A DNA stretch of 64,000 bases from Zeugodacus cucurbitae (taxonomy: Eukaryota; Arthropoda; Insecta; Diptera; Tephritidae). The notes below the pieces were generated by a model, which was not told the DNA's origin, did not search any database, and saw nothing but the letters and a program-made list of their open reading frames with translations. Made by a program: the position numbers and the translations under genes. The stretch spans positions 69,259,501 to 69,323,500 of the forward strand of contig NC_071667.1 of assembly GCF_028554725.1 (NCBI RefSeq), in the 5' to 3' direction. Within the stretch, counting starts at the first letter, position 1. Every line of letters starts with the position of its first letter. Of the stretch, positions 12,601 through 22,540 are shown one piece after another.

Positions 12601-12823
12601 GAAGAAAACACTCCAGCTCTGAAAGTATTCGATGCAGTACCCGCTGGAGGAAGCCGCGGAAGAGGACGACCTCCACTCCGGTGGAAAGACCAAGTGCAAA
12701 GTGACCTGGCTTCACTTGGTGTTTCCAGTTGGCGCCAAAAAGCAAAAAGGAGGAATGAGTGGCGCGCTCTGGTGGATTCGGCTATAATCGCTTAAAGCGG
12801 TTCCTACGCCATATATATATATA
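9651..12823 (+). mobile_element. RTE-clade non-LTR retrotransposon, apparently full length
   Basis: About 3.17 kb: a short GC-richer leader (9651-9762), one intact ORF (9763-12795), a 15-base 3' UTR and a terminal (AT)n tail (12811-12823). A single endonuclease + RT ORF, no ORF1 and a microsatellite-like 3' tail are characteristic of the RTE/BovB group. The flanks share TACTGCATA (9642-9650) and TACTGTATT (12824-12832), a plausible slightly diverged target-site duplication. The exact 5' boundary is uncertain by some bases. Confidence 0.85.
9763..12795 (+). CDS. RTE-type retrotransposon polyprotein: AP endonuclease + reverse transcriptase
   Basis: This uninterrupted 1010-residue ORF encodes the element's retrotransposition enzyme. 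The N-terminal exonuclease/endonuclease/phosphatase domain (about residues 40-285) shows TWNVRT with N47, QEVRW with E76, AHAP with H145, LGDFNA with D181 and N183, NQIDH with D250, and SDH with D276/H277, so the nicking-site residues are present. The RT domain (about 505-800) shows AAGADGLPAE, FIDFKAAFD with D649, the GFRQGDSLS loop, and YADD at 746-749 with both catalytic aspartates. The C terminus carries the RTE-typical LGHVVRMEENTPAL and RGRGRPPLRW stretch. Length is normal for RTE proteins. The ATG at 9763 is the first in frame; a later Met (residue 15) could also serve. The complete frame suggests recent insertion. The name 'craniofacial development protein 2-like' often given to such ORFs is an annotation artefact. 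Confidence 0.92.
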   Translation: MRRAWDPPHKKISPMKTNTEPRMRNPPFDDDPCKRTKDHDLRACTWNVRTLNWEGASAQLVDVLIQLKADITAVQEVRWTGQGRKKVGPCDIYYSGHIKERKFGVGFVVGERLRRRVLAFTPVDERLATIRIKARFFNISLICAHAPTEEKDDVTKDAFYERLERTYERCPRHDVKIVLGDFNARVGKEGVFGTTVGKFSLHDETSPNGLRLIDFAGARNMVVCSTRFQHKKIHQATWLSPDRNTRNQIDHVVIDGRHVSSVLDVRTLRGPNIDSDHYLVAAKIRTRLCAAKNARQQTQGRFDVEKLQSQPTAERFSTRLALLLSESTHQHLDIRELWNGISNSLHTAAAETIGLRQRQKTSWYDENCRSAVERKQTAYLATLRSTTTRSGWDRYRELKREARRICRRKKKEAEMREYEKLEKLADMGNARKFYEKMRRLTEGFKTGALSCRDREGNLVADVQSTLGLWREHFSDLLNGSESTTPGDGEPDSPIDDDGIDVPLPDHEEIRIAITRLKNNKAAGADGLPAELFKYGGEELIRCMHQLLCRIWSEESMPDDWNLSVLCPIHKKGDPTICANYRGISLLNIAYKVLSSVLCERLKPTVNELIGPYQCGFRPGKSTMDQIFTMRQILEKTRERRIDTHHLFIDFKAAFDSTKRSCLYAAMSEFGIPAKLIRLCKLTLSNTKSSVRIGKDLSEPFDTKRGFRQGDSLSCDFFNLLLEKIIRAAELNREGTIFYKSVQLLAYADDIDIIGSNNRAVCSAFSRLDKEAKRMGLVVNEDKTKYLLSSNKQSAHSRLGSHVTVDSHNFEVVDNFVYLGTSINNTNNVSLEIQRRITLANRCYFGLSRQLKSKVLSRRTKIKLYKSLIIPVLMYGAEAWTMTTSDETTLGVFERKVLRKIFGPLNIGNGEYRRRWNDELYDLYDDIDIVQRIKRQRLRWLGHVVRMEENTPALKVFDAVPAGGSRGRGRPPLRWKDQVQSDLASLGVSSWRQKAKRRNEWRALVDSAIIA

Positions 12824-12837
12824 TACTGTATTATACC

Positions 12838-13070
12838 AGCTGTCTTCGATACGGTATTTCTCTACATATAGCGAGCGATTTGGGCAATGCTCTCTTCTCA
12901 AGTAGTTAATAATTTATAGTAAATGCCTTTGGGTAAAATATAACTTAAAGATTTGTGTTTTTCGAAGCTGTTTTCTACCAACAAAGTTCTTCTTACTAAG
13001 AAGATTGGCATGATCTGTGGTCTTATGTAATTATAGCAGTCTTCGATTCATCATTTCTCTACTCGTTATT
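12838..13070. repeat. Short direct repeat spaced about 200 bp
   Basis: AGCTGTCTTCGATACGGTAT (from 12839) and AGCAGTCTTCGATTCATCAT (from 13035), both followed by TTCTCTAC, form a weak direct repeat downstream of the RTE element. The intervening DNA has no coding potential. Confidence 0.45.
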
Positions 13071-13157
13071 TTTGCCCGATTTATTAAAGTGGCATAACCA
13101 CTATCTTCATTGCTACCAAGCTTACTTTAGCACATTTTAGACCAGTTTCACTATTAA

Positions 13158-13677
13158 CCCTTTCATGCCCAATGTTGCGTATATGCAACATTGTACTTAT
13201 CGGCTCCTAATTCTCGTTATTTAAATTTTTTTAACCAGCGGTTTTTTCAATTATGTAGACTTATGTGTTATGCAAGCTTACAGTTACTTTTTCTGATTTG
13301 AGCTGTGCACGTGTTCACTCAGTAAGAGTTCTTAGCAGAGAGAAACTGGCAAAAATCGTTTCGCGAAAAAAGTTATACAAAAAGTTGTTATACAAAAATG
13401 GTTCAAAAACATAAAAATAATTGTTTTATTTTAAAACAAAGTGAACTATATAAATAAGTAAGGATAAGAGAGTTATTTACTAAAAAAATTTCATGAAAAA
13501 AGTGTTTAGTTTATTTATAATAATTTAATTTGTGCCTATAAGCAACATCACATAGCTAATGAACCAGGTAACATAGGACTTTGAAATTTTTATCACTTCA
13601 TATTTGAGTTAAGACTAATATATATCTGTCCTAAAAAAGCTGTTAGCTCCGCCCATTTTAATTCGGGCATGAGAGGG
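13158..13677. mobile_element. PiggyBac-type MITE with TTAA duplications and a subterminal hairpin
   Basis: TTAA at 13154-13157 and again at 13678-13681 flanks a 520-bp element with ends CCCTTTCATGCCC and GGGCATGAGAGGG (12 of 13 positions pair). TTAA target and CCCT ends are the piggyBac signature. Just inside the left end a 9-bp perfect stem with 6-base loop lies at 13170-13193 (CAATGTTGC / GCAACATTG). No transposase-like ORF is seen, so it would depend on an autonomous relative. Confidence 0.8.
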
Positions 13678-13681
13678 TTAA

Positions 13682-14589
13682 GAATGGTTCAAATGACAAA
13701 TATTTTTGATTTATTTGAACTTGATCTATTGAGAGAGAGGTTTGGAACTTGACAGAAACTAAGAGATTTTCAAAATGTTTTATTGTTCGGATTGAAGTAA
13801 TTCTCCATCAAAGAAAGATCTACAGTGTGATTTTGTATGTGATGAAGGACCAGATAGAGCAGGGTGCATCTTAAGTACTGCTTGGTATAGTTTGTTCGAC
13901 TGGATACTGTCCAACGCTTAGCGAATCGAAGGAAGCTATTGATATTTAACGATGCCGGGATTCGATTGGTAATAATACAGAACCCAATTAGTCTATAAAG
14001 CATAATCTATTTTTCGAATTCATAAACCATTCGCCATAACTCCATTTCCGAAAGCAAAGCAAAACCACAAACGCAGCTAATTACACAATCAATGTAATTA
14101 CAACAGCAACAACACACTAATTTTTAATATGCAAAATTTCTTTAGTGCAACTTTAATAAACCCACTGAGCTTTTGTTGTTGCTTGTTTAATAGTTAATTA
14201 GAAAAGTAAATAAACAGCAACAACAACAACAATGACCGCAAAAGAGCAATGCTCCAGCTAAAAGCAGCAAGAGAATGGAGAATGGCATGCAAATGAGTAT
14301 GCCAAGACTGCTATTTACAGTTAGGCGATTAAGTGGAGTGCGTGGCACGCAAAATGCCTACCATGCAACAGAAGAACACACAAACAAACAAATGCACAGT
14401 TTAGTTAGTGTGGCAAGCTTGGTGTTTTAGGAAAGTTGTGCGCTGCAATAACAACAATAATAACAACAAAGTGGAAAAGGTAAAAAAAAACCGGCACGCC
14501 ACAATGCTAATGGATATAATGAAATGAAATATAATGCGGCAGCCACATTTGAATACGAAACTTCGCAATTGTTGTGGTTTTCGGACAAC
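13682..14589. other. Non-coding, no gene seen
   Basis: AT-rich, with CAACAACAACAACAATG at about 14218 and AACAACAATAATAACAAC at about 14451. No exon-like segment. Confidence 0.6.
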
Positions 14590-16142
14590 AATGGTTGTTG
14601 TAGTTGTTGTTGTTAGTAGCGGGAGATGTGTGGTGGCGGGTAAGACAAGCAGCCAACGCTTGCATGCTTCGTGGCCACAAGAGTTTATTAGCTTATTCAG
14701 CTTGCGGCGTGGAGGCTTTCAAATTTCGCTTTGAAGCTGCGCTGAGGCGTCAAATTAGCAACAGACCAAAATGCAATAAGAAGAGAAAGAAAGAAAAATA
14801 TAATAACAACAAAAACAAAGAAGAAAGGCAATAATGCAATTTTGTTGTTGCCACTGTTGTTGTTATTGTTTTTAATTGAAACAATGCGCCGTCATTTAAT
14901 CTTCATAATTCACAGTGCTAATGATGTGCAGAGCCGAAGTGCGGTTGCCTACAATACACAACAACACACACACACATACACATGCTTGCACCGAAAGACA
15001 GACGAACGGACGGACATGGTGTGCAACACCCAGTGGCAAGCAAGCAGACCAATCCGTTCGCGCTTATTCGAGCAGTGCATGGCCGGTTTGGCTTGCAGAC
15101 ATTTATGTTTTTGTCGTTGTTGCTGTTGTTATAGTAGCTGCCAGTATTCCACTGCGGTATCTTGATGGATGTGCGCACATTGCCGCATAGCCAAACGTGC
15201 AACAGCACTACTACGCTCCAGCACCTGCAGTGCACACAAAAGATGCCATGATGGTAAACAGCAGCAGCAACAATCACGTTGACAACAACAATCATAACAG
15301 CAGCAACAGCAATGGCAACAATAATTTTTAGCACATTTCCGCATTCTAGTGCCGGCAGCCAAAGCGGCAATGTGTATGTGGTAGCACACCGTTGCTTAGG
15401 CTGTGGCATGCGATGACGACAACCAACGCGACTACGGCTGCTGCTGCTGCTGTTGCAACATCAACAAGCAGATTGCGCTTTTTTGGCATAGCCACTGCCA
15501 TTGGTCGCTTTATGTTGCAACATTCAGCTACTCATTTCGCTGTTGCGGTTGTTGCTTTTACTTGCCACATTCACTGTTTGTTGTTGTTGCTTTTACTCGC
15601 GATTTTGCGCCTTTTATTTAAGCCACAACAACAACAGCAACAACGGATACCATTCCAGTCATTCGCTTGCTCTGCACGATTCTGCGAACTGTAGCGCTTT
15701 GTTGTTGTTGTAAATGTGTTGTTGACCACTGTGATATACGAGCATGCCTATTGTTGCTGTTATGTCTATCGCTGCCGCAGTTCGCATGTTAAGGTGCAAC
15801 AAATTTGTGGCAATGACTCGCAGCTATTCAGCAGCTTGCAACTCATATTACACGCAAGCACACAAATTTTGTTGGTTTTTGTTGTTGTATGTTGCGAGTT
15901 TCAAAATTTCTTTTAATAAATTCTTAACAGCACAACAACAATGCATTCGACAAGCGCGTTGTTATTCGGCTGAAGAATGCAGTTACTGGCACCTTGTTGC
16001 AAGTATACACATACATATACACATTTCGCCATCTCTCCAGCACATTTACTGCTGCGGCAAGCAAAGCTTATACGCCATTCTCTGCTTATATGCCATTAAG
16101 CACAACGCATTTACCGCTGCGTTTTTTATGTTGCAGCAGTAA
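14590..16142. repeat. CAA/TTG and CTG-rich (opa-like) region
   Basis: Dense runs of TTGTTG, CAACAA, GCTGCTG and CAGCAG on both strands. These leave long open frames (for example 100-163 codons) full of Cys, Leu, Val, Gln or Ala runs; none shows a domain or splice framework, so I read it as trinucleotide-rich non-coding DNA. Confidence 0.7.
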
Positions 16143-19100
16143 AAATGTGGTAATGCAAACGCAGCGTTCGCATGCCACAATCACTTACCGCTAACTTTCA
16201 ACCGCAAACTAATAAACTCGAATAAAATCGCTGACTGCGGTGAGGAAATGTTGCCACAACGCTGCATTGTAGCAGCGGCAATTTGAATTCCACACGGAAA
16301 AATATGCAACATGCAACATGCAACATAAATACACACATACAAACAAACAAAAATGCTTTTAAGTACCGTTATAAAGCAAAATGGCGAAAAATTTTAACAT
16401 TTTTCATGTCAAAGTTCACTTGAAAACTATAAGCAGGAGTTTGAAGTAAAAAATGTGCTGCAACATGTTGCTGAAAGCTTTCTAACACAAAATTTACTTT
16501 CAAATTCATTTTTTAATAGCTGCTTTTAGCTACCAAACTAACTGCCTATTTACCCAGCGCAGAAAAAAACGTGTCACCGTGTTTACTCTGACTTTTCTGC
16601 TGACTCTATTACGGCTACAAGCTGATGCCTATCAGCAACATGTTGCTTGTTGCGCTGAAACATGCTCTACTACATAGTTGGTTGACAAGATTTTGTTACT
16701 TTTTCGCTCTCTTTTTTTCTTTCTGCTTGCATAGCGCAAAATTTGAATGCCATTTAAGCGCGCGCGTTGAAAGTGTTTCGGCACTAACAATGTCTACTAG
16801 AAACGTACCTACTTATATATGTATATAACACACCGCTTTTGTACCCACAACCTTTTTTCTAATATCGCTCCAGCATCGTGCCTCAGTTGGTTGCACGTTA
16901 GTGGCTTAGCACTCTACTTGCATGTACTTGAGTTGACTTCATTCGCTTTTCGTCCGGTTCTTATCCATTTTGGCATCTATTGTGCATGCTAAAGTGGCCT
17001 CAGCTGGCTCTAAACTGATGCTGTCATATATATTCATTGTTACCGGCATGCAAATACACACACTGTCATATGACTGTAGGTACACGGATTTCTATGTCGC
17101 TTTTCATAGCAGTGACAGGAGAAAGTTAAGCAACTCTTTGAGAGTCAATTTGTTGGCGCTTATGTAAATTGCTAAAAGGGAAAAATCTTTCAAAAAAACC
17201 AAAAAGTAATATATTTAAGTGCATTTCACTTTTTATAACCTCGATTATTAATATTGTATGACAGCATTAATGCACATGATTCTGGCAACATTGGCTACAT
17301 TCTCCGCAAGCTGAGTTAAAAATTTAAAAAAATTGAGAGTTCGATAAAATATGCATGAATTTAATATTACTACACTTGAATTAATGTGGATATTGAAAGC
17401 AAAAAATAAAAAAAAAATATAAAAAATAAAAAAAAAAATAAAAATTGCAAAGTGAGAAAATTGTATTACTGACGAAAAGAGTATGAAGAGGAAGTGCTAA
17501 TATAACAGCATCTGATGTTATCAGCTAATCAACAGTGTTGCCTGGCTTCAAAGGCATTTCTCTCACAAAAATACCTTCTATAAAAATAAATCAACTGATT
17601 TGAGTAGATTTCAATAGATTAACCAAATAAAAATTACAAAAAAAAATTTCAAAATTACTAAAATAAATAAATTAAAAATAAAAAAATTAAATAAATTTAC
17701 CCAAATTTAAATTTTTAATTTTAATTTTTTAATTTTAAATTTTTTTTTTTAATTTAATGTAAACGATTAATTTAAGGCAGTAAGTCTGTTTTACAGGCTT
17801 CAAAAAATCGATTTTTTTGTTTTGTTTTAAATCTCTTCCAAAACCATCCAAGAATATGTCTTTAAAATTCCAGAGGCCAATTCGACATATTTTCGAAACT
17901 AGAGCTGTTTTAGTGGCCGAGCGTCGAGCAGGTGCGAATGCTCAGGCAGACTTTAAAGAGCGTTTTCTCGAGTTTTCATTTTCACAAGTGTTAGAAACTG
18001 ATCGAAAAAAACAAAGTAATCTAGCCTCCTTATTAAATTATCTTCTAATTTAACTAAAAAAGTTGGACAAAGGTATTATTTAAACTACTTGTTTTGCAAC
18101 TTAAAGTCAATTTTTTTCTTAAAAAAGTGATTTTTTTTTTCAAACTTCGAAAAAATTTGGAATTTTATAACTTCTTCGGTATTTTTTTAGTTCATTAGGA
18201 AAAGAAACTTATAAAAATTAAAAAAAAAAAATTTGGTTCGACTGTTTCAGATGCATCGCACGACCTCCATCACCGACACCGATTTACAAGTGCAGACTCC
18301 AGGCGTTCAAGAAAAATACTTACAACTTTGAAAATTTTCAATATTTTTTAATAATAAATACTATTTTTTAAGCCTTAAATATAGTACACTATCGTCTTAA
18401 AATTCCGTTTACCGCAATCATTTTCTTCCCTTTCAAAAACATTGCTAAAAAACGCTTTTTTTTCGGCATCTAAAGCAGACTACTGCCTCAAACTTAATAA
18501 TCTCTGATTAAATTTAAATGTGAAAATATTAAAATATAAAACAACTTACTCTCATTAATTTAAAATTCAATTGCATCAACGAGCAAAAAACACTCCAAAG
18601 TACACTCCTTCCACACACAGCGCATTACGAAATAATCAGCATTGCATGCAAGTCAAGATTACGTCAAGTATGCAAGCATACAAGTATGTCTCTTTGTATG
18701 TGTGAATTTAAATCGCTTGTGAAAGTCATACGTAACGGCAAACAATTTTCCGCAACAAGTGGAATGCAATGACTCTCTTAGATTTTGGCCTACATTAAGC
18801 GAACAATAAAAACAAAACAAACAACAAATCCAACAACGTTTCATACATAAATAAGCGGTTAAACAAATATTAAACGAATTTAAATATTTGATGGTTGAAT
18901 TTAATAAGTTTAATAGAAAATAAATATTTACCCAGCAATTAGTGATACGAAAAACTATTTAAGCCTATATTTATTTTTGTTGGCAAATATTACAAATTCG
19001 ACTGCAGCATTTAAGTAGTCATAAATAAACGTATAAATATGGATTACAAAAATACTTATATAATAAGCTCAAATATACTATAGTATGTAAATCACCTTCA

Positions 19101-22100
19101 CTACAACCACAAAATATTACTTCCAACAATATTTGTTTATTTATTAAAAAAAGAAAAAAAAAGAAAATCTCACATGCAATTATAATTGCCGTCTGTCAGC
19201 TAAACCTATGATTTGTATGTCAATTCTCAGAACACCCATTGGCTTACAGAGCGCTGATAAACATACCTACAAGGTTGCATATTATTGATACAGTTCAACT
19301 GACCCACCGCAGTGCCCACATTTGTAAGCACGTAGCGTGTATTAAGCAAGTAAACAACAGTTTCAAAATATTGATAAGCATTATGAAAACTGTCTACACT
19401 AAATACATACAAACGCGTGTCTACAGCGCATACAAAGTGCGCAAACACAAATACTCGTACAAACCTACTTATAAAGTCATATTTGTGATACTCGTATCTA
19501 ACGCTGACTGACTCCTACACTGCGTTTCCACTTACACCAGTGTGAACGACATGTCCGATCGGTTTTAGTTTACATTTGATTTAGTGTGCAATTCAAGAGG
19601 ATACTTGGCAGGATTCTCCTTTATCTTATCTGAGTTGCATTTATATTTATATTTATTGTAGCCTGTTGAAAGCAGTTGAGCGATGATTATAAGGCGAAGT
19701 TAGCGGAATATACATATGAGACACATACGTGTCCTATATAGATATAGAAGGACGGCTTTTGACTTTGATGTTAGACAAATTGTTGGAAGGAAATTTGATT
19801 GCCTTTTGCTTTAGATTTTTTTTTTAATTTTTTTAATTTTTTCAGGATTTTTTAAATTCAACAATTTCTATCAACAATTTATATTGTAATTTTTTTTGTA
19901 GTTCCATAAAAATTTACGCTGGGATTCAACGTTTCTTACACATAAAAAAATTTTATAAAATGTTGAATTAAGTAGAGTAAGGCTTCAATAAGTCTATACA
20001 TTCACCCATATTTTTTTTGTCAAGCTAGTATCTTAACTTCTTCCTTTTAATGGAAGATTCAGTTGTAAAAATGAGCCACATATATATTTGTCAATTATGC
20101 AGTTTTTTGTTATTTTATAATCCATTGTCGAAACTCGACTGTATTCATATTAGTTCATTGCATTCCATCCTAAGCGAGTGGCGAAACGAACACACGCTAA
20201 AATAATAATTACGAAATTAACAGAAGTTGAAATGGTATTTTGGAAAACTGATGAACGATGAACTAAACAAAATGTCGGTTGAGACATTCTAAAAAATATT
20301 GCAAATAGTCAAATATAATTTTGTTAGTGAATCCCCTGAACTCTGTTGACATTTCAACCGATTGTGGCAAAAACACGATATTCCTAGCATTTCTGAAATA
20401 TGGTAATCAAGCTTTATAACCAATAATCTATTTTGAACATTTTCTAACTAATATGAAATTAAATAAAAATATTAAAATTAATTTTAAATATTATTTTCCG
20501 GATTTCTAATCTCTCAGAAAATATAAAAATATTAATTTTACCCCATTTTATCTTAGCATTATGAAGCCAACTACTCAAAAACAAAGAAAAAAATATAAAA
20601 CACTAAATTGGATTAAACACAATGATACCTGGCACTGTAATACTTAATAGTTTAAACTTTAGTTTTTTTTTATTTTAAAAAGTCTCACAGCCAGCTGAGA
20701 CCACACATTTGATACATTGTTTTAAACCTGTCCTATGCTTAGGGGCATTGTGGCCCACCGGCGTAGCTGCGACGATTTATCATCAATCAACATTTTGCTT
20801 TCACAACTTTCTGCACGACAACATCATTTACAACAGCGTTGACATTGGCAAAAACAAAAACAAAAAACAGCATAATAATCACTTGAATAGTTAGACAATA
20901 GATATATATAGAGTCTATATAGACACACAAATAAGTGTGACTGCAGTGAGTATTATTTCGGATTTGACATACGAGTAATAAAATGACTTTTATTTAAACA
21001 AGTCATGAAGATATGTATGTAGCTTTAAATGGTTTACATGTAAATAACATTTCTATTTATAAGTTTCTAATCGCTTGTCTGTTTAAAGCAAAAATAAATT
21101 GCATAAAATAGAAAAATATTTTTCTTATCACTACAACTGTCATATTACAATAGGTAAACAACTATTTCACTGTTCTCTTCTTCTTTTCTTCTGATCACTC
21201 TACATAAGGCACAGCTGGCCGGTCAGTAGTGACACTTGTGGCTGAGAAATGTTTGATTAACACAAATTGTCACATCATGGCCATGCCATTCATCTATTAT
21301 GCTGACAAATGATGAACGAGGGCAGACGAGCGCTGTGTACTCTCAATACATACTCGTATTTGCTATAGAGTCTCTTGGAAAAACTCTCGACAGCTGATGT
21401 ATGCACAATGCAGACCCTCAGCTGCTTTTCATTTGACATTTATTGAAAGTACAATAAAATTGATGAAAATGAGATAGCAAAGAGGAACGAGCAAATTTAC
21501 AGTTAAAGAAAAGTGCTGCGCTTGCGCTTTTCCAGTCAAGCAAACATATTGACTATTGAATATTTTTATTGTAATAAACACTCACTAACGATACTTTTCA
21601 ATTTCTTTTTTCGTGAAAATAAAAACAACAAAAACAAATAATGTTGGAGGGGGAAATATTATTGAATGAAAATCTGTTGTGATGTAAGGGTATTATGAGC
21701 GCACCACACAATAATAAAAGTGGAAAAAGAAATTAAAAGCAACAACAAGTACAGACGCTAAAATTTCGTAGATATCAATGGAAAATGAAGTTTTTTTTTA
21801 TGTTTATAAGCGAGTAATATAAATACACGACGCGAGTGCAGCGTCATTGCAGCCATCAGTAACTATGAGTGTATCTGTGCACAAGTGTAAACTTACAAAA
21901 AAAAAAACAAATCTTAATTACAACAACACAGCGCAAATGTTGCTACACATAAATATTTAATGCGACAATTCGTGTGTGTATATTTTTAATGCCTGCAATT
22001 GGATTTGTCTGGAAATTCGATAACTGTAATAATAGATTAATGCATTTCCTTTTTTCTCGTCGTTTGATTGCAACGCTAAAAATATCAATAAACGCTGTAG

Positions 22101-22320
22101 AAACAAAAACAAACAATTTAATGACATTCAACTTTGATTGCGATTGCTTTTTATAATCGGGAACGAATACGAGCATGTGCTTTTGAGCTTTCATATAAAA
22201 GTGTACTTAAAAACGCCATCAAAGTTAGGTGTTAATGAAATTTAATACTTTGATGGAGGCAATAAATGGGAGGGTGTGTGGGTTTTTGATTAAAACAAAA
22301 AAAAAATTATAAGTGTAAAA
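16143..22320. other. Non-coding, A/T runs and GCAACAT motifs
   Basis: Three tandem GCAACAT units at 16306-16325, two perfect GCAACATGTTGC palindromes (16460 and 16635), A/T-only stretches near 17400-17450 and 17640-17760. A GC-richer 26-codon frame after an acceptor-like TTTCAG at 18250 is discussed in the findings. Confidence 0.55.
21818..21850 (+). promoter_or_regulatory. Possible TATA + initiator pair
   Basis: TATAAATA at 21818-21825 is followed by GTCATTG with its A at 21846, 28 bases downstream, close to the usual fly TATA-to-start spacing; a second TCAGT lies at 21856. No supported gene follows nearby (the next ATG, 21864, opens only a short frame), though it could serve a distant first exon of the plus-strand gene. 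Such pairs arise by chance in AT-rich DNA. Confidence 0.15.
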
Positions 22321-22326
22321 TTTTGT

Positions 22327-22540
22327 ATTGAAAGTTTTCAAGATTTCACACCTTAAATTTGGAGTTCAAAGTACTCATAATTGCTAATAACGCTATAGAT
22401 ATTAGAGGAAATGCGCTTTGAGCTTCTTCAGATTTTGGATTGAAAGTTTTAATTTTAGGCACAGATTTCAAATTTTACGCTCGAAGTACTCATAATTGCA
22501 GATAACGCCGTAGATCTCGGAGGGAATGGCTGTGAGCTTC
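22327..22540. repeat. Diverged tandem duplication, 112-115 bp, two copies
   Basis: ATTGAAAGTTTT starts each copy (22327 and 22439); GTACTCATAATTGC follows at 22371 and 22486; both copies close with GAGCTTCTTC. Between these anchors the copies differ at many positions, so the duplication is old. Confidence 0.75.

Noticed and set aside
20680..20705. CTCACAGCCAGCTGAGAC, resembling the miR-2 family core
   Set aside because: The mature sequence does not match and there is no long hairpin of precursor size around it.
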